21,257 nucleotides of DNA from SAR324 cluster bacterium (GCA_002401295.1 NVSR01000119.1:1-21257); one strand, 5' to 3'. Counted from the stretch's first letter, positions 7,270-14,727 are shown. Numbers and translations are program-made. Notes: a model not told the origin generated them from the sequence alone.

Positions 7270-8589
7270 ATGAAAAAGCTCTTGATTGGGATAGGAACGC
7301 TCCTGTTGTTGTTGGAAACAAGCTTTGGGTTAGTCAAATATGGTGAGGCTTATATTCAAAAGGGGAACTTGACCATAATTCGTGATGGAAAGCTATATCG
7401 ATACGCAAGCCAAGAGGAAGCCATTGAAATCCTGAAAAATGATATTTTAAGAGTGGGAAAAAACTCTTTGGTTAAGTTGGAAACGGTACAGGATACTCAT
7501 ATTCAGATGGGTAGTAATGCCGTGTTTCAGGTTCGAGCATGGAAAGAAGGACGAAAAAAAGGATATTTACGAATGCTCTTTGGTAAAAGCCGATTCAAAA
7601 CGACCAGGTCTCGAACAAAACGGAGACGTTTCAGTGTAAAAACTGCGATGGCCGTTGTGGGTGTAAAAGGAACGGAGTGGGATCAACAAACCACCTCCAA
7701 TGGGGTTTCTGATACAGTTGTTCGGGATGGAATAGTCGGAGTCACCCCACACTTTGGAAAACAAATCACCTTAGGCCCGGGGGAAAGGTCTGTGGTGGTT
7801 AGTCCAACCAAGGCAACTAAGCTGATTAAAGTAAAAAAAATAAAAAAAGAAATCTCCGAAGAACCATTAGAAGAAGCCCCTACAGACACTGAAGAGGTAC
7901 TAGTTGAAAAGGAGAAGGACGTTGTTGAGGAGGAGGTAGCAACTGAAATAGAGGGAGGAGTCACGGAAGATATTTCTGCTGAGAAAGAAGAGGCTCCATC
8001 GGTAATCCAAGAAGAAAAATCAATGGAAGTACCGGAAAAAGAAACATTAGAGGCGATAGAACTGGATTCTCCTGCTCCAACTTCAGAGGAAGCAGCTTCA
8101 TTGGATAATGAGCAATTGTATATCGATGCGGGGGTAGTGGATCAAACTACTTTTGAACAAAGCAAGCAAGAAACTGTAAGTGTGGAAGAATCTCTAGATG
8201 AGATAGATGAAGGTATAGAAGAACAAGAAGAAGAGGAAGAGAGTACAGAGGAACAAAAAGAAGAGAAAAAGAGTACAGAGGAACAAAAAGAAGAGAAAAA
8301 GAGTACGGAAGAACCACTAGAAGAGGAATCGAAAGAGATTTTGCTGACAGGGGAGTCTGAAGAAGAAGTAGAGGCTGATTTTGAAGAGGACTTATCCTCC
8401 AGTGAGGAAGTGGAAACGGTGGAAACCGAACCAGACTTTACACCAGAAATCTCTATCCCTGAAGAAGAGACAGAAATTGAACATCCGGAATTGGATGATA
8501 TTGATGACATTGTCGAAGAAGAAACTGAGACAGCCATACAAGAGAGCTTAAAGTCCATCGGTAAAATCAAGGTTAAATTTGAGAAGTAA
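7270..8589 (+). CDS. FecR-domain secreted protein with Glu-rich tail
   Basis: This 439-residue exported protein starts with a Sec-type signal peptide (KK followed by a Leu-rich core, likely cleavage after SFG near residue 20). Residues about 30-175 form a FecR-type domain, including the hallmark segment MAVVGVKGTEW at 127-137 and a following GIVGV beta strand. Such domains occur in periplasmic regulators and in surface or envelope proteins; here there is no membrane helix or sigma/anti-sigma context, so a FecI-FecR signalling role is unlikely. From about residue 190 to 430 the sequence is an extremely acidic, low-complexity Glu-rich tail with an internal 10-residue tandem repeat (STEEQKEEKK), ending in a short basic stretch, KIKVKFEK. 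The tail is probably disordered and may bind cations or basic partners, which is inference. It leads a run of three exported-protein genes. Confidence 0.85.
   Translation: MKKLLIGIGTLLLLLETSFGLVKYGEAYIQKGNLTIIRDGKLYRYASQEEAIEILKNDILRVGKNSLVKLETVQDTHIQMGSNAVFQVRAWKEGRKKGYLRMLFGKSRFKTTRSRTKRRRFSVKTAMAVVGVKGTEWDQQTTSNGVSDTVVRDGIVGVTPHFGKQITLGPGERSVVVSPTKATKLIKVKKIKKEISEEPLEEAPTDTEEVLVEKEKDVVEEEVATEIEGGVTEDISAEKEEAPSVIQEEKSMEVPEKETLEAIELDSPAPTSEEAASLDNEQLYIDAGVVDQTTFEQSKQETVSVEESLDEIDEGIEEQEEEEESTEEQKEEKKSTEEQKEEKKSTEEPLEEESKEILLTGESEEEVEADFEEDLSSSEEVETVETEPDFTPEISIPEEETEIEHPELDDIDDIVEEETETAIQESLKSIGKIKVKFEK
8241..8330 (+). repeat. 30-bp in-frame tandem repeat in the acidic tail
   Basis: The 30-bp unit at 8241-8270 is repeated without change at 8271-8300, and a degenerate third copy follows at 8301-8330. 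It encodes STEEQKEEKK twice and then STEEPLEEES. Exact identity of the first two copies suggests recent duplication by slippage. Confidence 0.85.
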
Positions 8590-8607
8590 TTATTTTTCTA
8601 TAACGTC

Positions 8608-8623
8608 TCTAGTCTCTTATTGA
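8608..8623 (+). repeat. 16-mer shared with 19854-19869 (copy 1)
   Basis: TCTAGTCTCTTATTGA occurs here, 67 bp upstream of the TTG start at 8691, and again exactly at 19854-19869 upstream of the sensor gene. Both copies are intergenic and in the same orientation relative to the downstream gene. Confidence 0.6.
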
Positions 8624-8680
8624 AAGGGCAAGGGGGGGAACTTATTTTCTTGAATCCATCTATTGAAAAGCTACACCTAG

Positions 8681-8685
8681 GGAGG
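8681..8685 (+). promoter_or_regulatory. Shine-Dalgarno supporting a TTG start
   Basis: GGAGG lies 5 bases before the TTG at 8691. It supports a TTG initiation codon directly followed by a clear signal peptide; no ATG or GTG fits as well. Confidence 0.75.
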
Positions 8686-8690
8686 TTTCC

Positions 8691-9968
8691 TTGAGGGATA
8701 AGAAATTAAAACTAGTTTTATTTTTACTTCTTTTCTGGGGTGGAGAATGCTTCGCACAAACTGTAGAAGAGGTGGCAGAAAAGGCTCCACCTCAAATTTT
8801 GACTTCTGATTTAACTAGAAAACAGGTTTTAAAGAAGCCGGAGAAAGTCGTAAGTTTCATAATCGTCGATGATGATATGATCACAGAGGTCATCATCAAC
8901 GGAGAATCTTTGGACTTTGAAGCTGATACCACTTTATCCTTCACACGGAAGTTTATTTTTAAGCCGGGAAAAACGATAATTTCCGTGATAGCCATTGATG
9001 AGAGGGGAAATAAGCGAGAGAAGTCCTTCTTGATAGGTTTTGGGAAAACCGGTGAGCAAGCAATCGCAGCAGAGAAAAAAGAAAAAAAGAGTCAGCCTAA
9101 TTTTAAGGTTCAATTTGGATTAGCCTACGAACGTGATGGAAATCCTACTAATGATGTGAGCTCACCCGTAAAAATTGGCGATTTGGACTTACAAGGAGTC
9201 GTTCCAGACAGTGAGCAACCGGATAATCGAAAAACTCTCAATCTTTTGGGCAGTTGGATCTACGGTGACTTTAATCTTTTCCTTGGTGCTTCCAAAACAG
9301 TCTATGATAAAAGTAAGAATGAATTCCTCAATTCCAAAATCGCATTTTTAGGGTTGGGTTATGCTTTGACCTTCTCCAATTCCTTCAGTCTACCTGTCAG
9401 CTTGATGGTCATGGATATCAATGTGGGGGGAAGTGATTTCTCTCAGAATATAGCTTTATCCACGGGATTGCTCTTCCGCTCTAAGGATGAAGACGGTTTC
9501 TATAGTCATCTGCTAGACCTTGATGGAACAGTGAAACTATTTGCGGATAAAACAAAAAAACAAGGTTCTCAAAATCAAATCAAATGGGATTACAATAGTT
9601 TGGATATAGAACGCCTGGATAACTTCCGCTATTTACTAGCTATCGGCTTAGGAAATAATGGAACGGAAATTTCAGAAAATAGCTATGTAGCCATGGATTT
9701 TGATTGGACCAACCAGTGGGAATCAGGATTTAAGTGGGATCTCGGCTTCGGTCTGGCTAAAATTGAGTATAAAAATGAAGTTCCTTTGACGAAAAAAGTC
9801 TTAGGGAATGTTCGAGTCGACGTACCCATCCGTATCTCGAATGGGTTTGGCTGGGCCTTTTCATCAGATTGGAAAGTGGTATACGATTATCGTTATCTCT
9901 TTAATCTTTCAAATAAAACGCCTTATGTTCGCATTATTCATGGGTTAAAACTGAATGGTGGCTTCTAA
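8691..9968 (+). CDS. Exported Ig-like plus predicted outer-membrane beta-barrel protein
   Basis: I do not recognise a named family for this 425-residue protein. It has a Sec signal peptide with likely cleavage after CFA (residue 22). Residues about 50-115 have the pattern of a bacterial Ig-like domain (EVIINGES, then FKPGKTIISVIAIDERGNKR), like those in many surface proteins. A Lys/Glu-rich linker (about 120-135) leads into a C-terminal region of alternating hydrophobic and polar segments rich in aromatic residues and Gly (about 136-425), ending in Phe, the usual last residue of outer-membrane beta-barrels recognised by the Bam machinery. The likely location is the outer membrane with the Ig-like domain in the periplasm. 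It follows the FecR-domain gene after 101 bp and precedes a lipoprotein gene by 22 bp, suggesting joint function. Confidence 0.82.
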   Translation: MRDKKLKLVLFLLLFWGGECFAQTVEEVAEKAPPQILTSDLTRKQVLKKPEKVVSFIIVDDDMITEVIINGESLDFEADTTLSFTRKFIFKPGKTIISVIAIDERGNKREKSFLIGFGKTGEQAIAAEKKEKKSQPNFKVQFGLAYERDGNPTNDVSSPVKIGDLDLQGVVPDSEQPDNRKTLNLLGSWIYGDFNLFLGASKTVYDKSKNEFLNSKIAFLGLGYALTFSNSFSLPVSLMVMDINVGGSDFSQNIALSTGLLFRSKDEDGFYSHLLDLDGTVKLFADKTKKQGSQNQIKWDYNSLDIERLDNFRYLLAIGLGNNGTEISENSYVAMDFDWTNQWESGFKWDLGFGLAKIEYKNEVPLTKKVLGNVRVDVPIRISNGFGWAFSSDWKVVYDYRYLFNLSNKTPYVRIIHGLKLNGGF

Positions 9969-9981
9969 GCGAATAGATTCT

Positions 9982-9986
9982 GGAGG
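9982..9986 (+). promoter_or_regulatory. Shine-Dalgarno fixing the 9991 start
   Basis: GGAGG lies 4 bases before the ATG at 9991. A longer reading from GTG at 9955 would overlap the preceding gene and put twelve extra residues ahead of the lipoprotein signal, so 9991 is preferred. Confidence 0.75.
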
Positions 9987-9990
9987 TAAA

Positions 9991-10950
9991 ATGAGACAAG
10001 AAAGTGGACCAAAATTTGGATCCTTAAAACTTCTGGGGCTGGGGATACTCATGCTCATTTTGGCAGTGAGCTGCAAACAGTTTAATGATGATCCGGCAGA
10101 GCCAGAACAAAAAATAAGAATGAATGTGGGGAAACTACAGCAGCAGGTAGGCTATTCTTCTCAGGTAACCATCCAAGCTCCTGAAGAGTCATCAGCATCC
10201 ACACCGGTCAAAGGAATGATTCTGGGCGCTATGGTGGTAACAAGTCGAGAGACCCCTTATTCCACTGAAGTAGCCCTCAATGATGAAATAAAGAAAAATA
10301 TGGAGGATGAACTGACCAACTCCATAGAGTTTCTTGGAATCATCAAATTACCTAATGCAGAGCAATTTCTTGAGTTTAAGGTTCCACCAGAAACAGCTGG
10401 TAAGTGGCAAATTATTGCAGTGGGGGTTGATTTTGCAATCGAAACCTTAGATGAATTAGGAGAGGATGAACATGAAAACGCATTAATCTATGTGGGATTT
10501 TCCAAAAACTTTTATAAAGCGGAAGATGTTGGAGATGAACCACTGGAAGAAGAGCTAGTGCTACAGAGGGCCTGCTTGACTAATATTTCGAAGGGTTGTG
10601 CGACTTATTCCGATAATATTGAAAAAGACCCCGTAGTCCAGGCTGCGGTGGAAATCATTGGAGTACAAATCAATGACATAGATGTTAGCGATAACTTCCC
10701 CCTCATTGTTCGAGTTTCTCCTCAGAATTCTCAAATAACAGCAACTCAAGCCATTACTAATTTAAAATCATACAGGGATAGCTTTTCCGGTGGGACAGGC
10801 GCTATTGACAGTCTAACTATCTTGACAACACACACAAAAAATACAAATGAGAGTTCAGCCTGCAAAGCCCTTGCTGATGGAGCCCCTACAGTCACAGCAC
10901 TGACAGAAGCCTGCGAAACACAAAAATATAAGCTCTCAATTATTAAATAA
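9991..10950 (+). CDS. Hypothetical lipoprotein
   Basis: This 319-residue lipoprotein is of unknown function. Its signal peptide ends in a lipobox-like LAVSC with the lipid-attachment Cys at residue 28; Lys at +2 fits outer-membrane sorting by the Lol rule known from enterobacteria. The mature part is acidic and mainly beta-like by eye, with a segment KWQIIAVGVDFAIETL near the middle. Four further Cys lie in two close pairs (RACLTNISKGC and SACKALADG...TEAC), suggesting two disulphides. No catalytic motif is visible. It begins 22 bp after the barrel-protein gene on the same strand, so it is likely the third gene of a FecR/barrel/lipoprotein operon and may be a partner of the barrel at the outer membrane (inference). 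The gene converges on another lipoprotein gene 121 bp downstream. Confidence 0.82.
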   Translation: MRQESGPKFGSLKLLGLGILMLILAVSCKQFNDDPAEPEQKIRMNVGKLQQQVGYSSQVTIQAPEESSASTPVKGMILGAMVVTSRETPYSTEVALNDEIKKNMEDELTNSIEFLGIIKLPNAEQFLEFKVPPETAGKWQIIAVGVDFAIETLDELGEDEHENALIYVGFSKNFYKAEDVGDEPLEEELVLQRACLTNISKGCATYSDNIEKDPVVQAAVEIIGVQINDIDVSDNFPLIVRVSPQNSQITATQAITNLKSYRDSFSGGTGAIDSLTILTTHTKNTNESSACKALADGAPTVTALTEACETQKYKLSIIK

Positions 10951-11071
10951 CAAAAGGGAGGGAACCTTGCTGGTCAGTAGATTGAGGTGGGCTCATCACC
11001 CCGCTCTAGCATTAGTTTCCTTTTTTTGATCAGAGGACTGCCCGTCCACTCCCGAATTGTTCACAGCCCGT

Positions 11072-11905
11072 CTAAAAGAAAAATTTCTTCTTATCAACCT
11101 GCTTTTTCTTTTCCTGCTGCGGAGCTTTTGATTTGTAGATAGCCCGTGCGGAATAATCCCACTCCTTAGTGAAGGAGAGATTTTGCATTTCTTCTACGGG
11201 AAACCATGCTTGTTGTTTTGCTAAGATTTCTTGAACTAGTTGAAAGCGGTCTTCGACTTGCACCTTGGTAACCACTAGTTTGCGAACTACCTGCTTTTCA
11301 GTAAAGAGGCCATACAAAGACCTTTTTGTTTGGAAGTGCAGGGTTACATCACCCAGATAGTAAATTTTTCCTGGCTCTAACTGCCACTTATGGAAGGGGG
11401 TAGAAATCTCTTTGTATTGTAGATCTCGGAGAATGGGTAATTCTTTAGAGTTGTCCTCATTGAATAAATAACTGTCGAGCTTGATTTGCTTCCAATAGAG
11501 GTCTCCCGGAAGTACTTCATGAATCGCAATGGGTTCATATTCCTTTAGATCCCTGTTGAATCGAGTGATCATTTGCTCTTCTTCTGCGGAATTTTGAAAT
11601 ATGAAACGAGTATTGGCAATATAATAGAGAGGATTCCTCAAGCGACTTTCTTTAAGACTGATCCGTTCATCCCTAATCTTTTCCTGATCGAGTAATAAAT
11701 CGCTACTGTTATGAATTTTCATCACCCCTTCTTTTACGTCATTATATTCCTCAACCCAATGAACTCCCATTACTACAATTGCTTTGGTCCGTGCTACATT
11801 CGAATCCTTAGTAATAATCGGACTAGGCACCGGGCCAGAACAGGAGGCTACAGTGAGTAGGATGAATAAATTCAAACAAATTAGGGGGAAATGTTTATTC
11901 AGCAT
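11072..11905 (-). CDS. Hypothetical lipoprotein
   Basis: I do not recognise this 277-residue protein. It has a lipoprotein signal (hydrophobic stretch ending in TVASC, lipid Cys at residue 22; Ser at +2 fits outer-membrane sorting). The mature protein is mixed alpha/beta by eye, including a likely beta-rich centre (GKIYYLGDVTLHFQ) that resembles small envelope proteins with a beta-sandwich, but no family can be named. The C-terminus is very basic and ends in three Phe after a Lys-rich run, which is unusual. GAGGAT about 5 bases upstream supports the ATG. It is transcribed towards the FecR/barrel/lipoprotein cluster and may belong to the same envelope theme, though its opposite orientation argues against one operon. 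Confidence 0.75.
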   Translation of the reverse strand: MLNKHFPLICLNLFILLTVASCSGPVPSPIITKDSNVARTKAIVVMGVHWVEEYNDVKEGVMKIHNSSDLLLDQEKIRDERISLKESRLRNPLYYIANTRFIFQNSAEEEQMITRFNRDLKEYEPIAIHEVLPGDLYWKQIKLDSYLFNEDNSKELPILRDLQYKEISTPFHKWQLEPGKIYYLGDVTLHFQTKRSLYGLFTEKQVVRKLVVTKVQVEDRFQLVQEILAKQQAWFPVEEMQNLSFTKEWDYSARAIYKSKAPQQEKKKQVDKKKFFF

Positions 11906-11955
11906 AAGATCCTCTGGTCTAGATAATTGAGTTATATTTTTTGTGTTTCTTTGTT

Positions 11956-12081
11956 TTAGAGTTCAGCTGGAATATCGTCAACAGAATCATTGCTCGCAGG
12001 GCCTCCACAGTCTGGATTTGCAATAAACTTGTCTGAACAAGTATTTAAAAACTTGAAAGGTAACAGTGAATCGAATAGCAT
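11956..12081 (-). CDS. Doubtful small ORF or gene remnant
   Basis: A 41-codon frame from ATG at 12081 ends at TAA (11956-11958). The translated C-terminal part (NPDCGGPASNDSVDDIPAEL) looks protein-like, with two Cys and a polar acidic end. The frame stays open upstream to a stop at 12142-12144 but lacks a good ribosome site; only GGCGG directly abuts the ATG. It sits about 50 bp upstream of the minus-strand lipoprotein gene and could be a short leader gene, the end of a decayed gene, or chance. No function can be named. Confidence 0.2.
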   Translation of the reverse strand: MLFDSLLPFKFLNTCSDKFIANPDCGGPASNDSVDDIPAEL

Positions 12082-12186
12082 CCGCCGGTGAATATCTGAA
12101 ACATGTCTTAATTCGCAAGCCCGATAGGAGTACAGGAAATTTTATCTGTCAGTTTCTCGTTTCAAGTGGAAAAAGGAGGTTAAATC

Positions 12187-12390
12187 TTGATATTAAGGCT
12201 CCTTTTTAGAACTCATCCTTTTTGTTCTGGGATAAGTGATCGTTTTATGATAAACCAAGAAAAAAATGAAGACATGGATAAAAAAAGACAATCAAAACAA
12301 TATAAAAAAAAGCGTCTGATTTTATCAAATAAAGATAACAGTGTTCCATATTCAGTAAAACGAATATATAAAAACGTTGAAAATGTTTGA
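12187..12390 (+). CDS. Possible small basic protein
   Basis: This 67-residue frame starts at TTG, with AAAAGGAGGT (12171-12180) 6 bases upstream. That is an almost perfect anti-16S match and the main reason to list it. The product is very rich in Lys, Arg and Asn, with no hydrophobic stretch after the first ten residues; Met21 and Met30 are alternative starts. The stop codon overlaps the candidate -35 of the liv promoter. It lacks the run of Leu/Ile/Val codons expected of a branched-chain attenuator peptide. AT-rich composition could open this frame by chance. Confidence 0.3.
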   Translation: MILRLLFRTHPFCSGISDRFMINQEKNEDMDKKRQSKQYKKKRLILSNKDNSVPYSVKRIYKNVENV

Positions 12391-12414
12391 CAATTAAAAA
12401 TTCAATCGTTTATT
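12387..12414 (+). promoter_or_regulatory. Candidate promoter of the liv operon
   Basis: TTGACA (12387-12392) matches the -35 consensus at all six positions; after 16 bases, TTTATT (12409-12414) matches the -10 at 4 of 6. Transcription would start near 12421, giving a leader of about 140 nt. Confidence 0.4.
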
Positions 12415-12512
12415 TGTGTGTAGTGCGACTGTCTATTGAGTCGGCTTACCGGAATTGCGGGTAATGTTATAGCAGGTTGGCCTTTCACGGCTTGCTTTGC
12501 TCAGCCAGGATG

Positions 12513-12531
12513 CGGAGGCAGGGAGCCTCCG
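12513..12531 (+). repeat. GC-rich hairpin in the liv leader
   Basis: CGGAGGC (12513-12519) and GCCTCCG (12525-12531) form a perfect 7-bp stem with an AGGGA loop, ending 19 bases before the AGGAGA ribosome site (12551-12556) of the binding-protein gene. The CTCC in the 3' arm could instead pair with GGAG of that ribosome site, so a switch is conceivable. Smaller stems precede it (CGACT 12426-12430 with AGTCG 12439-12443; TTACC 12446-12450 with GGTAA 12460-12464). Confidence 0.55.
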
Positions 12532-12563
12532 TCATATAAAAAGCCCTTTTAGGAGATGCGATA

Positions 12564-13697
12564 ATGAAGAAGTTTTTAAGCCCAGTGATTGTTGGTTTAG
12601 CCTTGTTAACAGCCGTAGCCGGTTGTGACAAAAAAGAAGAAGCCACAGCCGCAAACAGCCCTATCAAAATTGGTATCGCTGGTGCCTTTGCCGGTGACTT
12701 AGCCCCTTACGGTATACCTCAAAAAAATACTATCAACTTGGCTGTTGAAGAGATCAACGCTGCAGGTGGGGTTTTAGGCCGCCAGATTGAAATCTATGCT
12801 GAAGACGATGCTTGTAAACCTGAAACAGCAACGAATGTTGCTTCGAAGCTGATTGGTGAAGGAGTCGTCGCGGTCATTGGGCATACTTGTAGTGGAGCGA
12901 CCATTGCAGCGATGTCTGTTTATCGCGATGCTGATATTCCTGTGATCTCATCCTCCGCTACCAGCCCTGCTTTAACTTTGGGTGGACAGAACCCCAAGTT
13001 CTTTCGAACTATTCCCCATGACAAAGCTCAAGCGGAGCTACAGACTAAATTCATTGTGGAACACTTGAAAGCCAAGAGGGTAGCTGTTGTCCATGATAAG
13101 GGTGATTATGGTAAAGGCTTAGCCGTATTGGTTAAGGAAGGATTAGAACAAGCTGGAGTAGAAATTATTCTGTTTGAAGGCATCACTCCCGGCGCTGTAG
13201 ATTACTCCGCTTTAATTCGAAAGATCGCTAGGGCGAAGCCTGATGTGATTGCCTTTGGTGGTTATCATCCAGAAGGTTCCAAGATTGTTAGTCAAGCAAG
13301 AAAAAAAGGGCTTAAAACTCCCTTCGTCTCTGGTGATGGCTTGAAAGATCCTTCATTTATTAAAATTGCCGGAAAATATGCTGAAGGTTACTATGTATCT
13401 TCACCTGCGGATATTTCCACCATTGCAAAAACAAAAGAAGTTACGGCTCAGTTGAAAGAAAGAGGACAGCAACCTGGTAACTTCGGATTGCAAACACACG
13501 CCGCCATAACTGCTCTAGTCAATGCGATCGAAAAAGCCGGTAGCACTGATTCTGATAAATTAGCCGCTGCTCTTCGCTCCAATACTGTTGCTACTACACT
13601 GGGCGACATCTCCTTTGATGAAAGAGGCGACGTGATTGGCTCTGGTTTCTCCATGTATATTGTGAAAAATGGAGATTGGGTAACGGTTAATTATTAA
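12564..13697 (+). CDS. livK: Branched-chain amino acid ABC transporter, binding protein (LivJ/LivK type)
   Basis: This 377-residue substrate-binding protein captures Leu/Ile/Val and delivers it to LivHM. It is close in pattern to E. coli LivJ/LivK: DDAC (Cys84) and GHTCSG (Cys109) match the disulphide pair of that family. SSSATSPALT lines the ligand site, and VHDKGDYGKGLA, EGIT and GGYHPEG are typical lobe-2 motifs. Unlike the soluble E. coli proteins, the signal peptide ends in a lipobox (TAVAGC, Cys21) followed by Asp22, so it is probably a lipoprotein, possibly kept at the inner membrane. AGGAGA 7 bases upstream supports the ATG. It is the first gene of the complete operon, separated from livH by 106 bp containing a strong hairpin. 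Assignment as livJ or livK is by family only; related amides or amino acids cannot be excluded as ligands. Confidence 0.93.
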   Translation: MKKFLSPVIVGLALLTAVAGCDKKEEATAANSPIKIGIAGAFAGDLAPYGIPQKNTINLAVEEINAAGGVLGRQIEIYAEDDACKPETATNVASKLIGEGVVAVIGHTCSGATIAAMSVYRDADIPVISSSATSPALTLGGQNPKFFRTIPHDKAQAELQTKFIVEHLKAKRVAVVHDKGDYGKGLAVLVKEGLEQAGVEIILFEGITPGAVDYSALIRKIARAKPDVIAFGGYHPEGSKIVSQARKKGLKTPFVSGDGLKDPSFIKIAGKYAEGYYVSSPADISTIAKTKEVTAQLKERGQQPGNFGLQTHAAITALVNAIEKAGSTDSDKLAAALRSNTVATTLGDISFDERGDVIGSGFSMYIVKNGDWVTVNY

Positions 13698-13733
13698 TTA
13701 ACAACCAGTTCACTCTTTTTTATACTCATTGAC

Positions 13734-13763
13734 CAATAAGGCAGCCTTAGAGCTGCCTTATTG
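13734..13763 (+). terminator. Intercistronic hairpin after the binding-protein gene
   Basis: CAATAAGGCAGC (13734-13745) and GCTGCCTTATTG (13752-13763) form a perfect 12-bp stem with a 6-nt loop. Only part of the stem is GC-rich and no T run follows it. It probably acts as a partial terminator or 3'-end stabiliser that lets binding-protein mRNA exceed permease mRNA, as known for other ABC operons. Confidence 0.7.
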
Positions 13764-13803
13764 CTATGACCCACCTTGGTCCTAAATTTAATATAAACAG
13801 ACA

Positions 13804-14727
13804 ATGCAAGCTCTTAATGAATCGGGTTCGTTTTTCTTAGAGCTCTTTTTTAGCGGGCTCACCAGAGGCAGTATATATGCTTTAATTGCTCTGGGTTATA
13901 CCATGGTATATGGTATCATCGGCCTGATTAATTTTGCCCACGGGGAAATCTATATGATTGGTGCCTTTGTGGGTTTGACCGTTGCCGGCATTTTATCAAT
14001 TTTACAATTCAATCTGATTGCAATCTTGGTCCTGGCAGCACTCTTTGCTATGGTCTACGCCGCCGCTTATGGTTATACCATTGAAAAGGTTGCCTACAAA
14101 CCACTACGAGGCTCGACTCGACTGGCGCCTTTGATTAGTGCGATTGGGATGTCCATGTTCTTGCGAGAATATGTCATACTAGCTCAAACTCCTGATTTTG
14201 TTTCATTTCCAGCGTTGACAGAGGGACTCTTTGATCTGGGAGCTTTCTCCAGCATGATCCAACCGACGGAATTGGTGATCTTGATTTTCTCTTTCCTGAT
14301 GATGGCAGGCCTTTTTATCTTGATTAAAAAGACAAAAATCGGGAAAGCGATGCGTGCAATTTCTCAGGATCGCGAAATGGCAATGCTACTGGGGGTTAAC
14401 AGTGATCGCATGATTTCCCTGACCTTTATGATTGGTTCAGCCTTGGCTGCATTCGGTGCGATTTTGATCTCTGCTCATGTCGGGCAAATTAACTATAATA
14501 TTGGTTTTGTTGTCGGCATCAAAGCTTTTACCGCCGCAGTTTTAGGGGGAATTGGAAGTATCCCTGGTGCAGCCTTAGGTGGCATTATCCTTGGGTTAAC
14601 TGAGAGTTTTGCTACGGGTTATGTCTCCAGTGATTATGAGGATGTGTTTGCCTTCGGAATTCTGGTTTTGATCCTAATATTCAAGCCAGCCGGTATCCTT
14701 GGTAAATCAACCACAGAAAAGGTCTAG
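13804..14727 (+). CDS. livH: Branched-chain amino acid ABC transporter permease LivH
   Basis: This 307-residue inner-membrane permease is one half of the LivHM translocation channel. It has about eight hydrophobic segments and the typical LivH features: ALGYTMVYGIIGLINFAHGEI near residues 27-47, RAISQDREMAMLLGVN (about 190-205, the coupling region facing the ATPases) and a C-terminal FKPAGILGK. The length is usual. The ATG at 13804 has no clear Shine-Dalgarno sequence, so translation may be weaker than that of the binding protein. livM follows after 9 bp. Assignment is firm by motif and operon position. Confidence 0.95.
   Translation: MQALNESGSFFLELFFSGLTRGSIYALIALGYTMVYGIIGLINFAHGEIYMIGAFVGLTVAGILSILQFNLIAILVLAALFAMVYAAAYGYTIEKVAYKPLRGSTRLAPLISAIGMSMFLREYVILAQTPDFVSFPALTEGLFDLGAFSSMIQPTELVILIFSFLMMAGLFILIKKTKIGKAMRAISQDREMAMLLGVNSDRMISLTFMIGSALAAFGAILISAHVGQINYNIGFVVGIKAFTAAVLGGIGSIPGAALGGIILGLTESFATGYVSSDYEDVFAFGILVLILIFKPAGILGKSTTEKV

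Larger units (their letters stand above)
11906..12563. other. Long AT-rich spacer between lipoprotein and liv operon
   Basis: This 658-base region holds two doubtful small ORFs (minus 11956-12081 and plus 12187-12390), a candidate promoter with a perfect -35 (12387-12414) and a leader of about 140 nt with several hairpins. The part from 12230 to 12415 is notably A-rich. No tRNA or known riboswitch was recognised. Confidence 0.5.

Noticed and set aside
8142..8570. 142-codon Ser-rich frame on the minus strand
   Set aside because: It is the antisense of the Glu-rich tail: GAA/GAG codons read in reverse give Ser/Phe-rich frames without stops. The same applies to the 7683-7964 minus frame.
10980..11030. 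GAGGTGGG...CACCCCGCTC and a T run in the convergent gap
   Set aside because: The arms pair poorly (about four contiguous base pairs), so no terminator could be supported on either strand.
12421..12563. Known riboswitch or Leu-rich attenuator peptide upstream of livK
   Set aside because: I could not match a known riboswitch core, and there is no short frame with runs of Leu, Ile or Val codons.
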